Positions 1 through 7,863 are shown, counted from the stretch's first letter. The stretch: DNA of 64,000 nucleotides from Brevundimonas sp. (GCF_027484365.1 NZ_JAIXTC010000026.1:86411-150410), one strand, 5' to 3'. Notes: a model not told the origin generated them from the letters alone. Made by a program: numbers and translations.

Positions 1-531
1 GCCTGCGTCTCGGTGCGCCTGCCGGCGCCGGAGTTCGTCTTCTCGCGCGGCCAGAGGAAGGTTCTGGCCCGCAACGACGACCTGTCGCGCGATCTGGTCG
101 AGGCCGAGGCGACCCAGGAGCAGTTTGCCCTGCTCAAGCGCTACCTCGCCCACCGCCATCCCGGCGGCGGCATGACCGACATGACCTGGCCCGACTATAT
201 CGCCATGGTCGAGGACACGGCGGTCCGGACCCATCTGATCGAATACCGCCTTCCGACCACCGACGAGGGCCCCGGCGATCTGGTGGCGGTGACCCTGGCC
301 GATCTGCTGAGCGACGGCCTGTCCATGGTCTACAGCTTCTACGACCCGGAGATGGTCAGGCGATCGCTCGGTGTCTTCGCCATCCTTGACCACGTCCGTC
401 AGGCCCAGGCCGTGCGCCTGCCCTTCGTCTACCTCGGCTACTGGGTCGAGGGTTCGGCCAAAATGGACTACAAGTCCCGGTTCCGGCCGATGGAGGTCCT
501 CAAACCCCTCGGCTGGACGCGCATCGACTGA
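1..531 (+). CDS. bpt: Bpt/ATE aminoacyl-tRNA--protein transferase, 3' part (5' end outside window)
   Basis: The frame is open from base 1, so the start and the N-terminal cysteine region lie upstream. The visible 176 residues match the C-terminal domain of bacterial leucyl/arginyl-tRNA--protein transferases. They include a DGLSMVYSFYDP block and the family hallmark LPFVYLGYWVEGSAKMDYK, ending in GWTRID. Family members move an amino acid from tRNA to the N-terminus of proteins with acidic N-terminal residues, marking them for ClpAP/ClpS degradation (N-degron pathway). Whether this one uses Leu or Arg cannot be told from the C-terminus. A hairpin follows the stop codon. Confidence 0.9.
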   Translation, partial: ACVSVRLPAPEFVFSRGQRKVLARNDDLSRDLVEAEATQEQFALLKRYLAHRHPGGGMTDMTWPDYIAMVEDTAVRTHLIEYRLPTTDEGPGDLVAVTLADLLSDGLSMVYSFYDPEMVRRSLGVFAILDHVRQAQAVRLPFVYLGYWVEGSAKMDYKSRFRPMEVLKPLGWTRID

Positions 532-537
532 GTTTCT

Positions 538-558
538 CCCTCTCCCGGTGGGAGAGGG
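538..558. terminator. Hairpin between convergent bpt and M48 genes
   Basis: A perfect 9-bp stem (CCCTCTCCC / GGGAGAGGG) with a 3-nt loop sits between the stop codons of two convergent genes. Neither strand has a T-run after it, so it may be a Rho-dependent or processing hairpin and not a classical intrinsic terminator. Confidence 0.4.
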
Positions 559-559
559 G

Positions 560-1567
560 TCAGGAAACCGGAACCGCCGTCCCCGCCGGAGCCTCGATCA
601 CGTCCCACGCCCCGGGATCGCGTCCGCCGCCGAATTTCACCAGGGCCGCGATCCGCTTGTCGATCGACGGATGGGTGGCGAACAGGGCGTCGGTGAAACC
701 TTCCCGCTCATTGTCCAGAAACATGCCCTGGACATCGTCGGGCGCCTGCAACTTCGACCGCCCCGACACCTTCCGCAGGGCCGAGATCATCGAGTCCGGG
801 TTCTTGGTCAGTTCGACCGCGCCTGCGTCCGCCACATACTCCCGCGTCCGCGACAGCATCAGCCGGATGACGACGGCGAACAGATAGCCGACCGCCGCGA
901 CCGCGAACCCGATCAGGATCAGCGGCCCGGCGTTCTTGTTGTCCTTGCCCCCGCGCATATACATCAGCCCCCGGAACACCAGCTGGCAGATGACGCTGAT
1001 GATCCCCGCGAAGATCGAGGCAATCACCATGGTCCGCACGTCCTTGTTGATGACGTGGGTCAGTTCGTGGGCGAGCACCGCCTCCATCTCGTCGCGGGTC
1101 AGGGCGGCCATCAGCCCCCGGGTCACGGTCACGCTGTAGTGGCCCTCGCGAATGCCCGAGGCGAAGGCGTTCAGACTGTCCGACTCAATGATCCGCAGCG
1201 CCGGCGTCCGCAGGCCCCGCGAGATCGCCAGATTCTCCAGCAGATTATAGAGCTCGGGCTCGTCCGACCGCTCGACCTTCCGTGCACCGGTCATGACGTC
1301 GATCATCGCCTGGTTGCCGAACCAGGCGATGGCGAACCAGATCAAGGCGACCACGACCGCCAGCGGGATCGTTCCCGCCAGCATGCCCACGGCATAGTTT
1401 ATGTCGTCGCCCAGCGCCCCGCCCGAATTGGGCAGGAAGCCGAACCCCATCAGCACCAGTTCCAGCCCGAACAGCACCACGACCAGCATGACGGGAAACC
1501 CGATCAGCAGCAGGGTCGACCGGGTGTTGTTCGCCCAGATGTGGGTCTGGAGACCGACAGCGGCCAT
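560..1567 (-). CDS. M48-family membrane zinc metalloprotease (HtpX-like)
   Basis: This 335-residue inner-membrane protease carries the zinc motif HELTH at about residues 167-171 and a downstream Glu ligand in SRTREYVADA (about 243). Hydrophobic segments lie near residues 20-42, 60-83, 181-200 and 213-235, as in HtpX-type M48 proteases that clear damaged membrane proteins. It lies 6 nt downstream of lemA and is surely co-transcribed with it. LemA plus M48 is a recurring bacterial pairing. It could be htpX itself, but the long N-terminal membrane region and the LemA partner fit the wider M48 group better, so no symbol is given. Confidence 0.88.
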   Translation of the reverse strand: MAAVGLQTHIWANNTRSTLLLIGFPVMLVVVLFGLELVLMGFGFLPNSGGALGDDINYAVGMLAGTIPLAVVVALIWFAIAWFGNQAMIDVMTGARKVERSDEPELYNLLENLAISRGLRTPALRIIESDSLNAFASGIREGHYSVTVTRGLMAALTRDEMEAVLAHELTHVINKDVRTMVIASIFAGIISVICQLVFRGLMYMRGGKDNKNAGPLILIGFAVAAVGYLFAVVIRLMLSRTREYVADAGAVELTKNPDSMISALRKVSGRSKLQAPDDVQGMFLDNEREGFTDALFATHPSIDKRIAALVKFGGGRDPGAWDVIEAPAGTAVPVS

Positions 1568-1573
1568 GTGGAC

Positions 1574-2143
1574 CTAGAACTTCACCGACGGAGGCGCAGC
1601 GGTCATCGCGGCGCGATCCGCGGCGTCCACCTGGAAGAAGGGCTTCTCGGTTCCGAACCCGAACATCCCGGCGAACAGGACGGTCGGGAACTGGGCCCGC
1701 ACCGCATTGAACTCGGCCACGGCATTGTTGAAGAAGCGGCGAGCGGCGGCCAGCTTGTTCTCGATATCCGTCAGCTCGCGCTGCAGCTCGAGGAAGTTGG
1801 TGTTGGCCTTCAGGTCCGGATAGGCCTCGGCAACGGCGAACAGCTTGCCGAGGGCTCCGGTCAGCATGTTGTCGGCGGTCACCTTGTCGTCGACGGTCGT
1901 CGCCCCGGCGGCGGCGGCCCGCGCCCGGGTCACGGCGTCCAGCGTGCCCTGCTCGTGGGCGGCGTAACCCTTCACCGTCTCGACCAGGTTGGGGATCAGG
2001 TCGTTACGCTGCTTCAGCTGCACGTCGATGTCGGCGAACGACTGGTCCGCCTTCTGGTCCAGCGCGACCAGCCGGTTGTAGGCCCCCATGACCACGAAGA
2101 TCAGGATGACGACGACGACGCCGATGACGATGAGTGTGATCAT
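1574..2143 (-). CDS. lemA: LemA family protein
   Basis: The protein has 189 residues: one N-terminal membrane helix (about residues 2-20) followed by a helical domain with the family block NRLVALDQKADQSFADIDVQ and RNDLIPNLVETVKGYAAHE. LemA proteins are membrane-anchored helical-bundle proteins of poorly known function, often encoded beside M48 proteases or TPM-domain proteins. Here the M48 gene follows directly, so LemA may act as an adaptor or scaffold for that protease (inference). The start is the ATG at 2143. Confidence 0.92.
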   Translation of the reverse strand: MITLIVIGVVVVILIFVVMGAYNRLVALDQKADQSFADIDVQLKQRNDLIPNLVETVKGYAAHEQGTLDAVTRARAAAAGATTVDDKVTADNMLTGALGKLFAVAEAYPDLKANTNFLELQRELTDIENKLAAARRFFNNAVAEFNAVRAQFPTVLFAGMFGFGTEKPFFQVDAADRAAMTAAPPSVKF

Positions 2144-2287
2144 GACAGTTCCCCTGCGATGGCAGTGATTATCGCGCGAAGGGCGAGCCCCGGATAGTCA
2201 AATCGGCGACGGTCGGACGCTTAGGCTTCGCCGATCCGGGCATCTAGAAGCATTGCGATGACCTAGATTCTGCCATTAGGTCTCTCC

Positions 2288-3148
2288 ATGGGGCGGATCA
2301 TACTGACCATCTGCGGTGCTGCCTTGGCGTTGGGGCTTTTAGGAGCGTCGGCACCACAAGAAAAAGCTGCCGAACGGCCAGGGTCGCAGGCCGATCAGCC
2401 CAAAACAAACGCACAACCCGCCCTTCCAATGGACCCGCTCGCCGAACGCCTCGCCAAGGCATGCGAGCGAGGCCAAGACGACCGTTCCTCCGACTTGTGC
2501 GCGCAATGGAAGGCCGCTGATAGCGCTTACGAAGCGGCTGTCTGGACAAGACTGACTGCAATTCTCACAGCGATTGGGCTGATTGTGGGAGCTGTGACCA
2601 TGATCGCAGCCATCTTTGCGGCGCTGTTCGCAAAAGACGCCGCAGGTCATACCAAACGAAGCGCCGACGCCGCTGAAAAGCAGTTGGCCTCCGCCGACCG
2701 ACCGCATCTACTGCTGGATGAGGTAACATTTGGCCCACTCAGAGGCTTGGCGGACGGCCATTCCATCCCGTTGGCGCTCAAGTACACCAACCACGGGCGT
2801 GGGCCGGGCTGGATGCGGGAATGGGGGGTGAAGGTCGCTATGGGACCAAAAGACAAGGTCCCGGTCTTCTCGTTTGCCGAGGAGACTTTCAAGCCCTTCA
2901 AAGTCGCTTGGACGCTCAGCCCACAGGGCGGGTTTTGGACGCTTCACGCGTCACCAGATACGAATGTGCCGACCGACCCAGGCCAGATCGCTAAAGTCCG
3001 GGATGGCGAATGGGCAGCCTATGTCGGGCTCATGGTCCGCTACGCTGATGCCGAGCGCGTGGTCCACACCAATCTGACCGTGCTGGAATATGAACAGCGA
3101 AACGACAGATTGATACCGGTCGAGCATCCCTTCGCTCGCTACGATTGA
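2288..3148 (+). CDS. Membrane-anchored protein of unknown function, less GC-rich
   Basis: The product has 286 residues. It shows a probable signal peptide (residues 1-22), a linker rich in Gln, Pro and Ala, one strong membrane helix at about residues 88-115, an Ala/Lys-rich stretch after it, and a C-terminal region of about 150 residues that looks beta-rich (ADRPHLLLDEV onward). This order resembles accessory membrane proteins common in genomic islands of proteobacteria, but I cannot assign a function. The coding sequence is visibly less GC-rich than its neighbours and uses more A/T-ending codons, which suggests acquisition by transfer. It stands alone between lemA and the radical SAM gene. 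Confidence 0.75.
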   Translation: MGRIILTICGAALALGLLGASAPQEKAAERPGSQADQPKTNAQPALPMDPLAERLAKACERGQDDRSSDLCAQWKAADSAYEAAVWTRLTAILTAIGLIVGAVTMIAAIFAALFAKDAAGHTKRSADAAEKQLASADRPHLLLDEVTFGPLRGLADGHSIPLALKYTNHGRGPGWMREWGVKVAMGPKDKVPVFSFAEETFKPFKVAWTLSPQGGFWTLHASPDTNVPTDPGQIAKVRDGEWAAYVGLMVRYADAERVVHTNLTVLEYEQRNDRLIPVEHPFARYD

Positions 3149-3260
3149 TCTGGCCACACCTACCGCGCTCGAAACACACCCAGATTCATGCGTTCGCGAG
3201 ACGATGGACTGAGAGCTAATTGTTCTTGATTTGTTCTATTTCTCGCCATAGCCTCTCCTC

Positions 3261-4337
3261 ATGTCTACCGCTCTCCAGCCGAAGAAGGGACGCGGCGCCC
3301 GCACCAACGCCACCGGCCGGTTCGAACCCGTCGTGCACGAGGATTTCGATGACGGCTGGACGGCGGAGGACGCGGTGCCGGCCCCGCTCCGGACCACCCT
3401 GACGCCCGAACACGCCCGCACGATCATCACCGCCAACACCAGTCCCGATGTCGGTTTCGACCGCTCGATCAACCCCTACAAAGGCTGCGAACATGGCTGC
3501 ATCTACTGCTACGCCCGTCCATCCCATGCCTGGATGGGCCTATCCCCGGGCCTGGATTTCGAGAGCCGGCTCTTCTTCAAGCCCGAAGGACCGCGTCTCC
3601 TGGAACAGGAACTCGCGGCCCGGAAATATGTCTGCAAGCGCATCCACATAGGCGGCAACACCGACCCCTATCAGCCGGTCGAGCGCACGCAGAAGATCAC
3701 GCGAGGCCTGCTGGAGGTCCTGCAACGGTTCAGTCAGCCCTTCTCCATCATCACCAAATCGAACCTGATCACCCGCGATGTGGACATTCTGGGCCCGATG
3801 GGCCGCGAGGGTCTGGCCAGCGCCTTCATCTCGATCACGACGCTGGACCGCGACCTCGCCCGCACCATGGAACCCCGCGCGGCGACGCCCGCCCGCCGCC
3901 TCGACGCGGTGAAGCGGCTGGCGGATGCCGGCGTTCCCGTCGGAGTCGGCTTCGCGCCGGTCATCCCCGGCCTCAACGACCACGAGCTCGAATCTGTGCT
4001 GGAGGCGGCGGCGAAGGCCGGGGCGACCTCGGCCATGTATGTGACGCTGCGGCTGCCGCTCGAGATCAAGACCCTCTTCGCCGAGTGGCTGGCCGACGCC
4101 CGCCCGGACCGCGCCGCCCGCGTCATGTCGCTCATCCGGCAGACTCGCGGCGGCAAGGATTACGACGCCGACTGGTCCCAGCGGATGAAGGGCACCGGCC
4201 CCGTCGCCGACCTGATCTCCGCCCGCTTCAAGGCGGCGGTGAAACGCTACGGCCTCGACGGGCCCAGACATGAGCTCGACGTGACGAAGTTCAGGGTGCC
4301 CGCCGACGCACGGGCGCAGCTGGAGCTGTTCGGTTAG
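3261..4337 (+). CDS. PA0069-family radical SAM protein
   Basis: The product has 358 residues. A CxxxCxYC variant of the radical SAM cluster motif is seen as Cys76, Cys80 and Cys83 in KGCEHGCIYCYARPSH. The downstream GGNTDPYQPVE and LPLEIKTLF segments are typical of the PA0069/SplB-like group. The fold implies a 4Fe-4S cluster and cleavage of S-adenosylmethionine to a 5'-deoxyadenosyl radical. The substrate of this family is unknown. The gene is monocistronic and is followed by a long inverted repeat. Confidence 0.9.
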   Translation: MSTALQPKKGRGARTNATGRFEPVVHEDFDDGWTAEDAVPAPLRTTLTPEHARTIITANTSPDVGFDRSINPYKGCEHGCIYCYARPSHAWMGLSPGLDFESRLFFKPEGPRLLEQELAARKYVCKRIHIGGNTDPYQPVERTQKITRGLLEVLQRFSQPFSIITKSNLITRDVDILGPMGREGLASAFISITTLDRDLARTMEPRAATPARRLDAVKRLADAGVPVGVGFAPVIPGLNDHELESVLEAAAKAGATSAMYVTLRLPLEIKTLFAEWLADARPDRAARVMSLIRQTRGGKDYDADWSQRMKGTGPVADLISARFKAAVKRYGLDGPRHELDVTKFRVPADARAQLELFG

Positions 4338-4345
4338 GCTCCATT

Positions 4346-4399
4346 TTCGTCACCCTCCGGCAAGGCGGTCCCCGCTTCGCTACGCCGGAGGATGACGAA
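4346..4399. repeat. Inverted repeat, 16-bp arms (terminator or REP-like)
   Basis: Arms at 4346-4361 and 4384-4399 are complementary at 15 of 16 positions around a 22-nt loop. The unit begins 9 bases after the radical SAM stop codon. It lacks a T-run, so a REP-like dispersed element or a transcription-end hairpin are both possible. Confidence 0.6.
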
Positions 4400-4420
4400 G
4401 AACGATCATACGCATCCGGC

Positions 4421-4546
4421 GAGTCCACACCTTGTTCGCAAGTGTAGTAAAGATTTAGCCACAAGATTCTGCAATAAAACAACTTCCTTGAATTGCACTC
4501 TCTGGACTCGGTCTTCCGGAGTGCAATCCACCGATGGACGCGACTC
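4421..4546 (+). promoter_or_regulatory. Four phased GANTC sites upstream of the cytosine methylase
   Basis: GANTC, the CcrM adenine-methylation site, occurs at 4421 (GAGTC), 4465 (GATTC), 4505 (GACTC) and 4542 (GACTC), with start-to-start spacings of 44, 40 and 37 bases. The stretch around 4440-4500 is also AT-rich for this genome. GANTC near a promoter often means control by CcrM and GcrA in caulobacters. No -35/-10 pair is assigned. Confidence 0.65.
4492..4527. promoter_or_regulatory. 9-bp inverted repeat, candidate operator
   Basis: ATTGCACTC (4492-4500) and its exact reverse complement GAGTGCAAT (4519-4527) flank an 18-base spacer that contains the GANTC site at 4505. It lies 77 bases before the methylase ATG. 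It could bind a dimeric regulator or form a leader hairpin. Confidence 0.6.
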
Positions 4547-4603
4547 GCCCCCGTCGGCACCCTGACCCGATGTGCGATTCTCCCCACCCCGAGGCCTGAG
4601 CCC

Positions 4604-5749
4604 ATGCCCGGCTTCTATGAGTTCTTCGCCGGAGGCGGCATGGTCCGGGCGGGCCTCGGCGCCGGCTGGGACTGCCTGTTCGCCAACGATTTCGACGCGC
4701 GCAAGGGCCTGACCTATCAGGCCAATTGGGGCACCGGCGGCGAACTGACCGTCGGCGACATCCGCGCCCTCGAAGCGGCCGCCCTCCCCGGCCGGCCCGA
4801 CCTCGTCTGGGGAAGCTTCCCCTGTCAGGACCTGTCTCTCGCCGGGCATGGCGCGGGGCTCGCGGGTGAACGCTCGGGGACCTTCTACGCCTTCTGGGAC
4901 CTCGTCCGCGGCCTGGCCGCAGACGGCCGCGCCCCCCGCCTCGTCGCCGTCGAAAACGTCTGCGGCGCCCTGACCTCGCGCAGCGGCGCCGATTTCGAGG
5001 CCATGGCCAGAACCTTCGTCGAGGCCGGCTACCGCTTCGGCGCCCTGGTCATCAACGCCGACCTGTTCGTGCCCCAGTCTCGCCCGCGCCTCTTCGTCAT
5101 CGGAGTCCACGCCGGAGCGGCCATCGCCGCCGACCTGACCTCGCCCGGGCCCATAGCCCCCTTCCACACCCCGGCCGTCGTCCGCGCCGTCGACCGCCTG
5201 CCCGATGATTTGCGCACCTCCGCCCTCTGGTGGAACCTGCCCGCGCCGGAGCGCCGCATCTCGACCTTCGCCGACCTGATCGAGGACCGGCCCGACAGCG
5301 TCGCCTGGCATACCCCCGCCGAGACCGACCGCCTCCTGTCGCTGATGAGCCCGGTCAACCTCGCCAAGGTTCAGGCCGCCCGGCGGGCCGGGCGCCGCAT
5401 GGTCGGGGGCGTCTACCGCCGCACGCGGGCCGACGCCGCAGGGGTCAAGACCCAGCGCGCCGAGGTCCGTTTCGACGATGTCGCCGGCTGTCTGCGCACC
5501 CCGTCCGGCGGCTCCAGCCGCCAGACCCTCCTCGTCGTCGACGGCCCCCGCACCCGCTCCCGCCTGATCTCGGCGCGCGAGACCGCCCGGCTCATGGGCC
5601 TGCCGGACAGCTACCTCCTGCCCCGCAGCTATACCGACGCCTATCACCTGACCGGCGACGGCGTCGTCGTCCCCGTCGCCCGCCATCTGGCCCGATACCT
5701 GTTCGAGCCGCTCGTCGGCGCGGCCAACGCCTCCGCCAAGGCAGCCTAG
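4604..5749 (+). CDS. Orphan DNA (cytosine-5-)-methyltransferase
   Basis: The product has 381 residues from the ATG at 4604. An upstream in-frame start at 4493 falls inside the inverted repeat and is disfavoured. Motifs of C5 methylases are in order: FYEFFAGGG (SAM loop, residues 4-12), SFPCQDLSLAG with catalytic Cys74, VENVCG (117-119), and QSRPRLFVIGV (about 158-168), with a C-terminal motif near PDSYLLP. The enzyme would methylate C5 of cytosine in a short duplex site, which cannot be predicted here. No restriction endonuclease or Vsr gene adjoins, so it is an orphan. Its stop shares CTAG with the convergent RNA methylase gene. Confidence 0.92.
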   Translation: MPGFYEFFAGGGMVRAGLGAGWDCLFANDFDARKGLTYQANWGTGGELTVGDIRALEAAALPGRPDLVWGSFPCQDLSLAGHGAGLAGERSGTFYAFWDLVRGLAADGRAPRLVAVENVCGALTSRSGADFEAMARTFVEAGYRFGALVINADLFVPQSRPRLFVIGVHAGAAIAADLTSPGPIAPFHTPAVVRAVDRLPDDLRTSALWWNLPAPERRISTFADLIEDRPDSVAWHTPAETDRLLSLMSPVNLAKVQAARRAGRRMVGGVYRRTRADAAGVKTQRAEVRFDDVAGCLRTPSGGSSRQTLLVVDGPRTRSRLISARETARLMGLPDSYLLPRSYTDAYHLTGDGVVVPVARHLARYLFEPLVGAANASAKAA

Positions 5750-6990
5750 CGCCGGAACACGCCCACCAGTTCGACATGGGCCGACCACAGGAACTGGTCC
5801 ACGGGCGTCACCGTCTCCAGCCGGAACCCCGCGTCGATCAGCACCCGCGCGTCCCGCGCGAATGTCTGCGGATTGCACGACACCCCGACCACGACCGAGG
5901 CCTTCGTGTCCTTGATCTGGGCCGTCTGATCGATGGCCCCGGCGCGCGGAGGGTCGAACACGATCGCCTCGCAGCCCTTGAGGTCGTAGGGGGACAGAGG
6001 CCGCCGGAACAGGTCGCGCGCCTCCGCCGTGATCTGTTTCATCCCCCTGGCCGAGCCGATCCCCTGTTTCAGCGCCGCGATCCCCGCCGCCGAGGCGTCC
6101 GCGGCCACCACGCTGGCCACGGTCGCCAGAGGGAAGGTGAAGGTCCCGGTCCCGCAGAACAGGTCCGCCACCTTCTTCGCCCCCTTCACCGCCGCCACCG
6201 CCCGCTGGACCATGGCCGCCTCGGCCTCCGGCACGGCCTGCAGGAAGCCCCCGGCCGGCAGGGGCACGGTCGCCGGGCCGAACTGGACCCGGGGCTGGCG
6301 CGCCATCATCAGGGTCTCGCCCGCCAGGCTGAGCCGGGCCACATCCGCCTCCCGCGCCGCCCGGATCGCCTGCATCTGCCGGTCCGCCGACAGGCCTCCG
6401 GACTTCCGCTCGACGCCCGTCACATCGACGTCCAGCCCGTCCAGCGTCCAGGTCACATGCAGGGTCGGGGCCGACTTCGGATGCTCCAGGAAGGCCGCCG
6501 CCACCTTGGCCAGAGCCGGGAAGGCCGCCACCAGCCGGGGATCCGCCACCGGACAGGTCGAGACCTCCACCAGCCTCCACGACTTGCGCGCCTTGAACCC
6601 CAGCACGACCCGTCCGTCTTCCAGCCTGCGCGCATGCAGGGCCAGCCGCCGCCTCGTGCCCGGCGGCACCGCCACGGTCGGCTCGACCTCGGTCTCGATC
6701 CGCTCGCGGGCCAGGGTCGACACCATGAGCTCCCGCTTCCAGTCCAGATAGGGTCCGTTCGCCCAGTGCTGCAGCGAACAGCCCCCGCAATCGCCATAGT
6801 GGGGCGACACCGGCGCAATCCGGTCGGGACTGGCCTCCAGGATCTCCGGCGCTTCCATCCGCCCGTCGATGACCTCGCCCCGCACGGTTTCGCCCGGCAG
6901 GGTCAGGGGCGCGAACACAGGTCCGGCGGGCGTGTGGGCCACGCCATCTCCCTGCCCGGCCACATGGGCGATCTTCAGCGTCATGGTCAT
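5746..6990 (-). CDS. TrmA/RlmD-type RNA (uracil-C5)-methyltransferase
   Basis: The product has 414 residues. An N-terminal TRAM-like beta region (about 1-60) is followed by a 4Fe-4S motif in YGDCGGCSLQHW, a SAM domain containing DLFCGTGTFTFPLA, and the DPPRAGA and VGVSCNP motifs. Catalytic Cys is about residue 372. Enzymes of this family make 5-methyluridine in 23S rRNA or tRNA. RlmD-like activity on 23S rRNA is the likeliest role, but specificity cannot be fixed from sequence. Its stop overlaps that of the cytosine methylase in a shared CTAG. Confidence 0.88.
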   Translation of the reverse strand: MTMTLKIAHVAGQGDGVAHTPAGPVFAPLTLPGETVRGEVIDGRMEAPEILEASPDRIAPVSPHYGDCGGCSLQHWANGPYLDWKRELMVSTLARERIETEVEPTVAVPPGTRRRLALHARRLEDGRVVLGFKARKSWRLVEVSTCPVADPRLVAAFPALAKVAAAFLEHPKSAPTLHVTWTLDGLDVDVTGVERKSGGLSADRQMQAIRAAREADVARLSLAGETLMMARQPRVQFGPATVPLPAGGFLQAVPEAEAAMVQRAVAAVKGAKKVADLFCGTGTFTFPLATVASVVAADASAAGIAALKQGIGSARGMKQITAEARDLFRRPLSPYDLKGCEAIVFDPPRAGAIDQTAQIKDTKASVVVGVSCNPQTFARDARVLIDAGFRLETVTPVDQFLWSAHVELVGVFRR

Positions 6991-7004
6991 CGGCGGCTTC
7001 TAGG

Positions 7005-7048
7005 GCCTGATCCGGAAAAGTGTGAGCGGTTTTCCGATCAGATCAGGC
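7005..7048. repeat. Imperfect inverted repeat (REP-like)
   Basis: GCCTGATC CGGAAAA (7005-7019) pairs with TTTTCCG (7030-7036) and GATCAGGC (7041-7048), leaving a 4-nt bulge and a 10-nt loop. Repeats with a CCGGAAAAGTGTG-like core recur in many alphaproteobacterial intergenic regions. It lies just upstream of the RNA methylase start. Confidence 0.55.
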
Positions 7049-7078
7049 GCCGGCGAAAGAGGTCTGACGCCGATCCGA

Positions 7079-7130
7079 AACCTGAACGAAGATGAACGGC
7101 CCGCTCAAAACGCGTTCAGGTTGGCGGGCC
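7079..7130 (+). promoter_or_regulatory. Structured leader candidate with two competing stems
   Basis: Stem A pairs 7079-7088 with 7113-7122 (10 bp, perfect). Stem B pairs 7098-7104 with 7124-7130 (7 bp, perfect). The 5' half of B lies in the loop of A and its 3' half just outside, so the two either exclude each other or knot. They lie 59-110 bases before the glycine-zipper gene ATG. No known riboswitch is recognised. Confidence 0.4.
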
Positions 7131-7188
7131 CATAGATCAACCCAACAAGACGCCGGACCACCCCGGCGCCGAACAGGGGTTCTCTCTC

Positions 7189-7767
7189 ATGACCGACTTC
7201 GTGAAATCCGCCGCTGTCGCCGCCGCCCTGGCCGCCGCCGCGACCCTCGTGCCCGCCGCCGCCTCGGCCCAGTCCTATGGCTATGGCAATGGCTACAATC
7301 AGGGCTACAGCCAGTCCTACGGCTCCAACAACCGCTATCAGGATCGCTGCCAGACCCTCGGTCAGGGCCGGACCGGAGCGGGCGCCCTGATCGGCTCAGG
7401 CGTCGGGGCCGTCGCCGGGTCGCAGATCGCCGCTCGCGGCAACCGCACCGAGGGCTCGATCATCGGCGGCCTGCTCGGCGCCATCGTCGGCTCCCAGGTC
7501 GGCCGTGCTTCGAACGACCAGTGCCGTTCGAACTCGACCTATTCGCAGGCCCCGACCTATTACAGCTCGAACGACCGCTACGACGACCGTGCCTACACCT
7601 CGAACCGGTACGACGACCGCGGCTATCGCGACGACTACCGCCGGGATGACCGCCGCGACGATCGGCGCGATGACCGTCGGAACGATCGCCGCTACGAGAA
7701 CGGCTACGAGGTCAGCCCGGACGGCCACTACTATTTCGATCCGCGCCGCGGCTGGCTGCCGCGCTGA
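7189..7767 (+). CDS. Glycine-zipper outer-membrane/periplasmic protein
   Basis: The product has 192 residues with a clear signal peptide cut near AAASAQS (about residue 28). After a Tyr/Gly/Asn-rich stretch comes a glycine-zipper 2TM domain (GALIGSGVGAVAGSQIA and IIGGLLGAIVGSQVG), then a charged tail of repeated Asp-Asp-Arg-Arg units, ending in a DGHYYFDPRRGWLPR block. Glycine-zipper proteins of this sort sit in the outer membrane or periplasm and are often stress-induced. The exact role is unknown. A strong intrinsic terminator follows. Confidence 0.85.
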   Translation: MTDFVKSAAVAAALAAAATLVPAAASAQSYGYGNGYNQGYSQSYGSNNRYQDRCQTLGQGRTGAGALIGSGVGAVAGSQIAARGNRTEGSIIGGLLGAIVGSQVGRASNDQCRSNSTYSQAPTYYSSNDRYDDRAYTSNRYDDRGYRDDYRRDDRRDDRRDDRRNDRRYENGYEVSPDGHYYFDPRRGWLPR

Positions 7768-7826
7768 TCGACCAGGTTCGCGACGTCGGTATTTTTCAGC
7801 CCCCCTGTCGATCGACGTCGTGACGG

Positions 7827-7863
7827 GCCGCCGGTGGAGCCATCCACCGGCGGCTTTTTCTTT
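7827..7863 (+). terminator. Rho-independent terminator of glycine-zipper gene
   Basis: A perfect 12-bp stem (7827-7838 with 7843-7854) has a 4-nt loop and is followed by TTTTTCTTT. It is the most canonical intrinsic terminator in this part of the window. Confidence 0.93.

Noticed and set aside
371..2197. Long open frame on the plus strand antisense to lemA and the M48 gene
   Set aside because: It is a GC-rich shadow of real genes with family motifs, and its product shows no recognisable domain.
4406..6790. 794-codon frame antisense to the cytosine methylase and in a shifted frame of the RlmD-like gene
   Set aside because: Very Gly/Arg/Ala-rich low-complexity product. The two real genes explain the region.
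7092..7649. Alternative frame of 185 codons over the glycine-zipper gene
   Set aside because: The overlapping frame at 7189 has a signal peptide and a glycine zipper; this one is an Arg/Pro-rich shadow.
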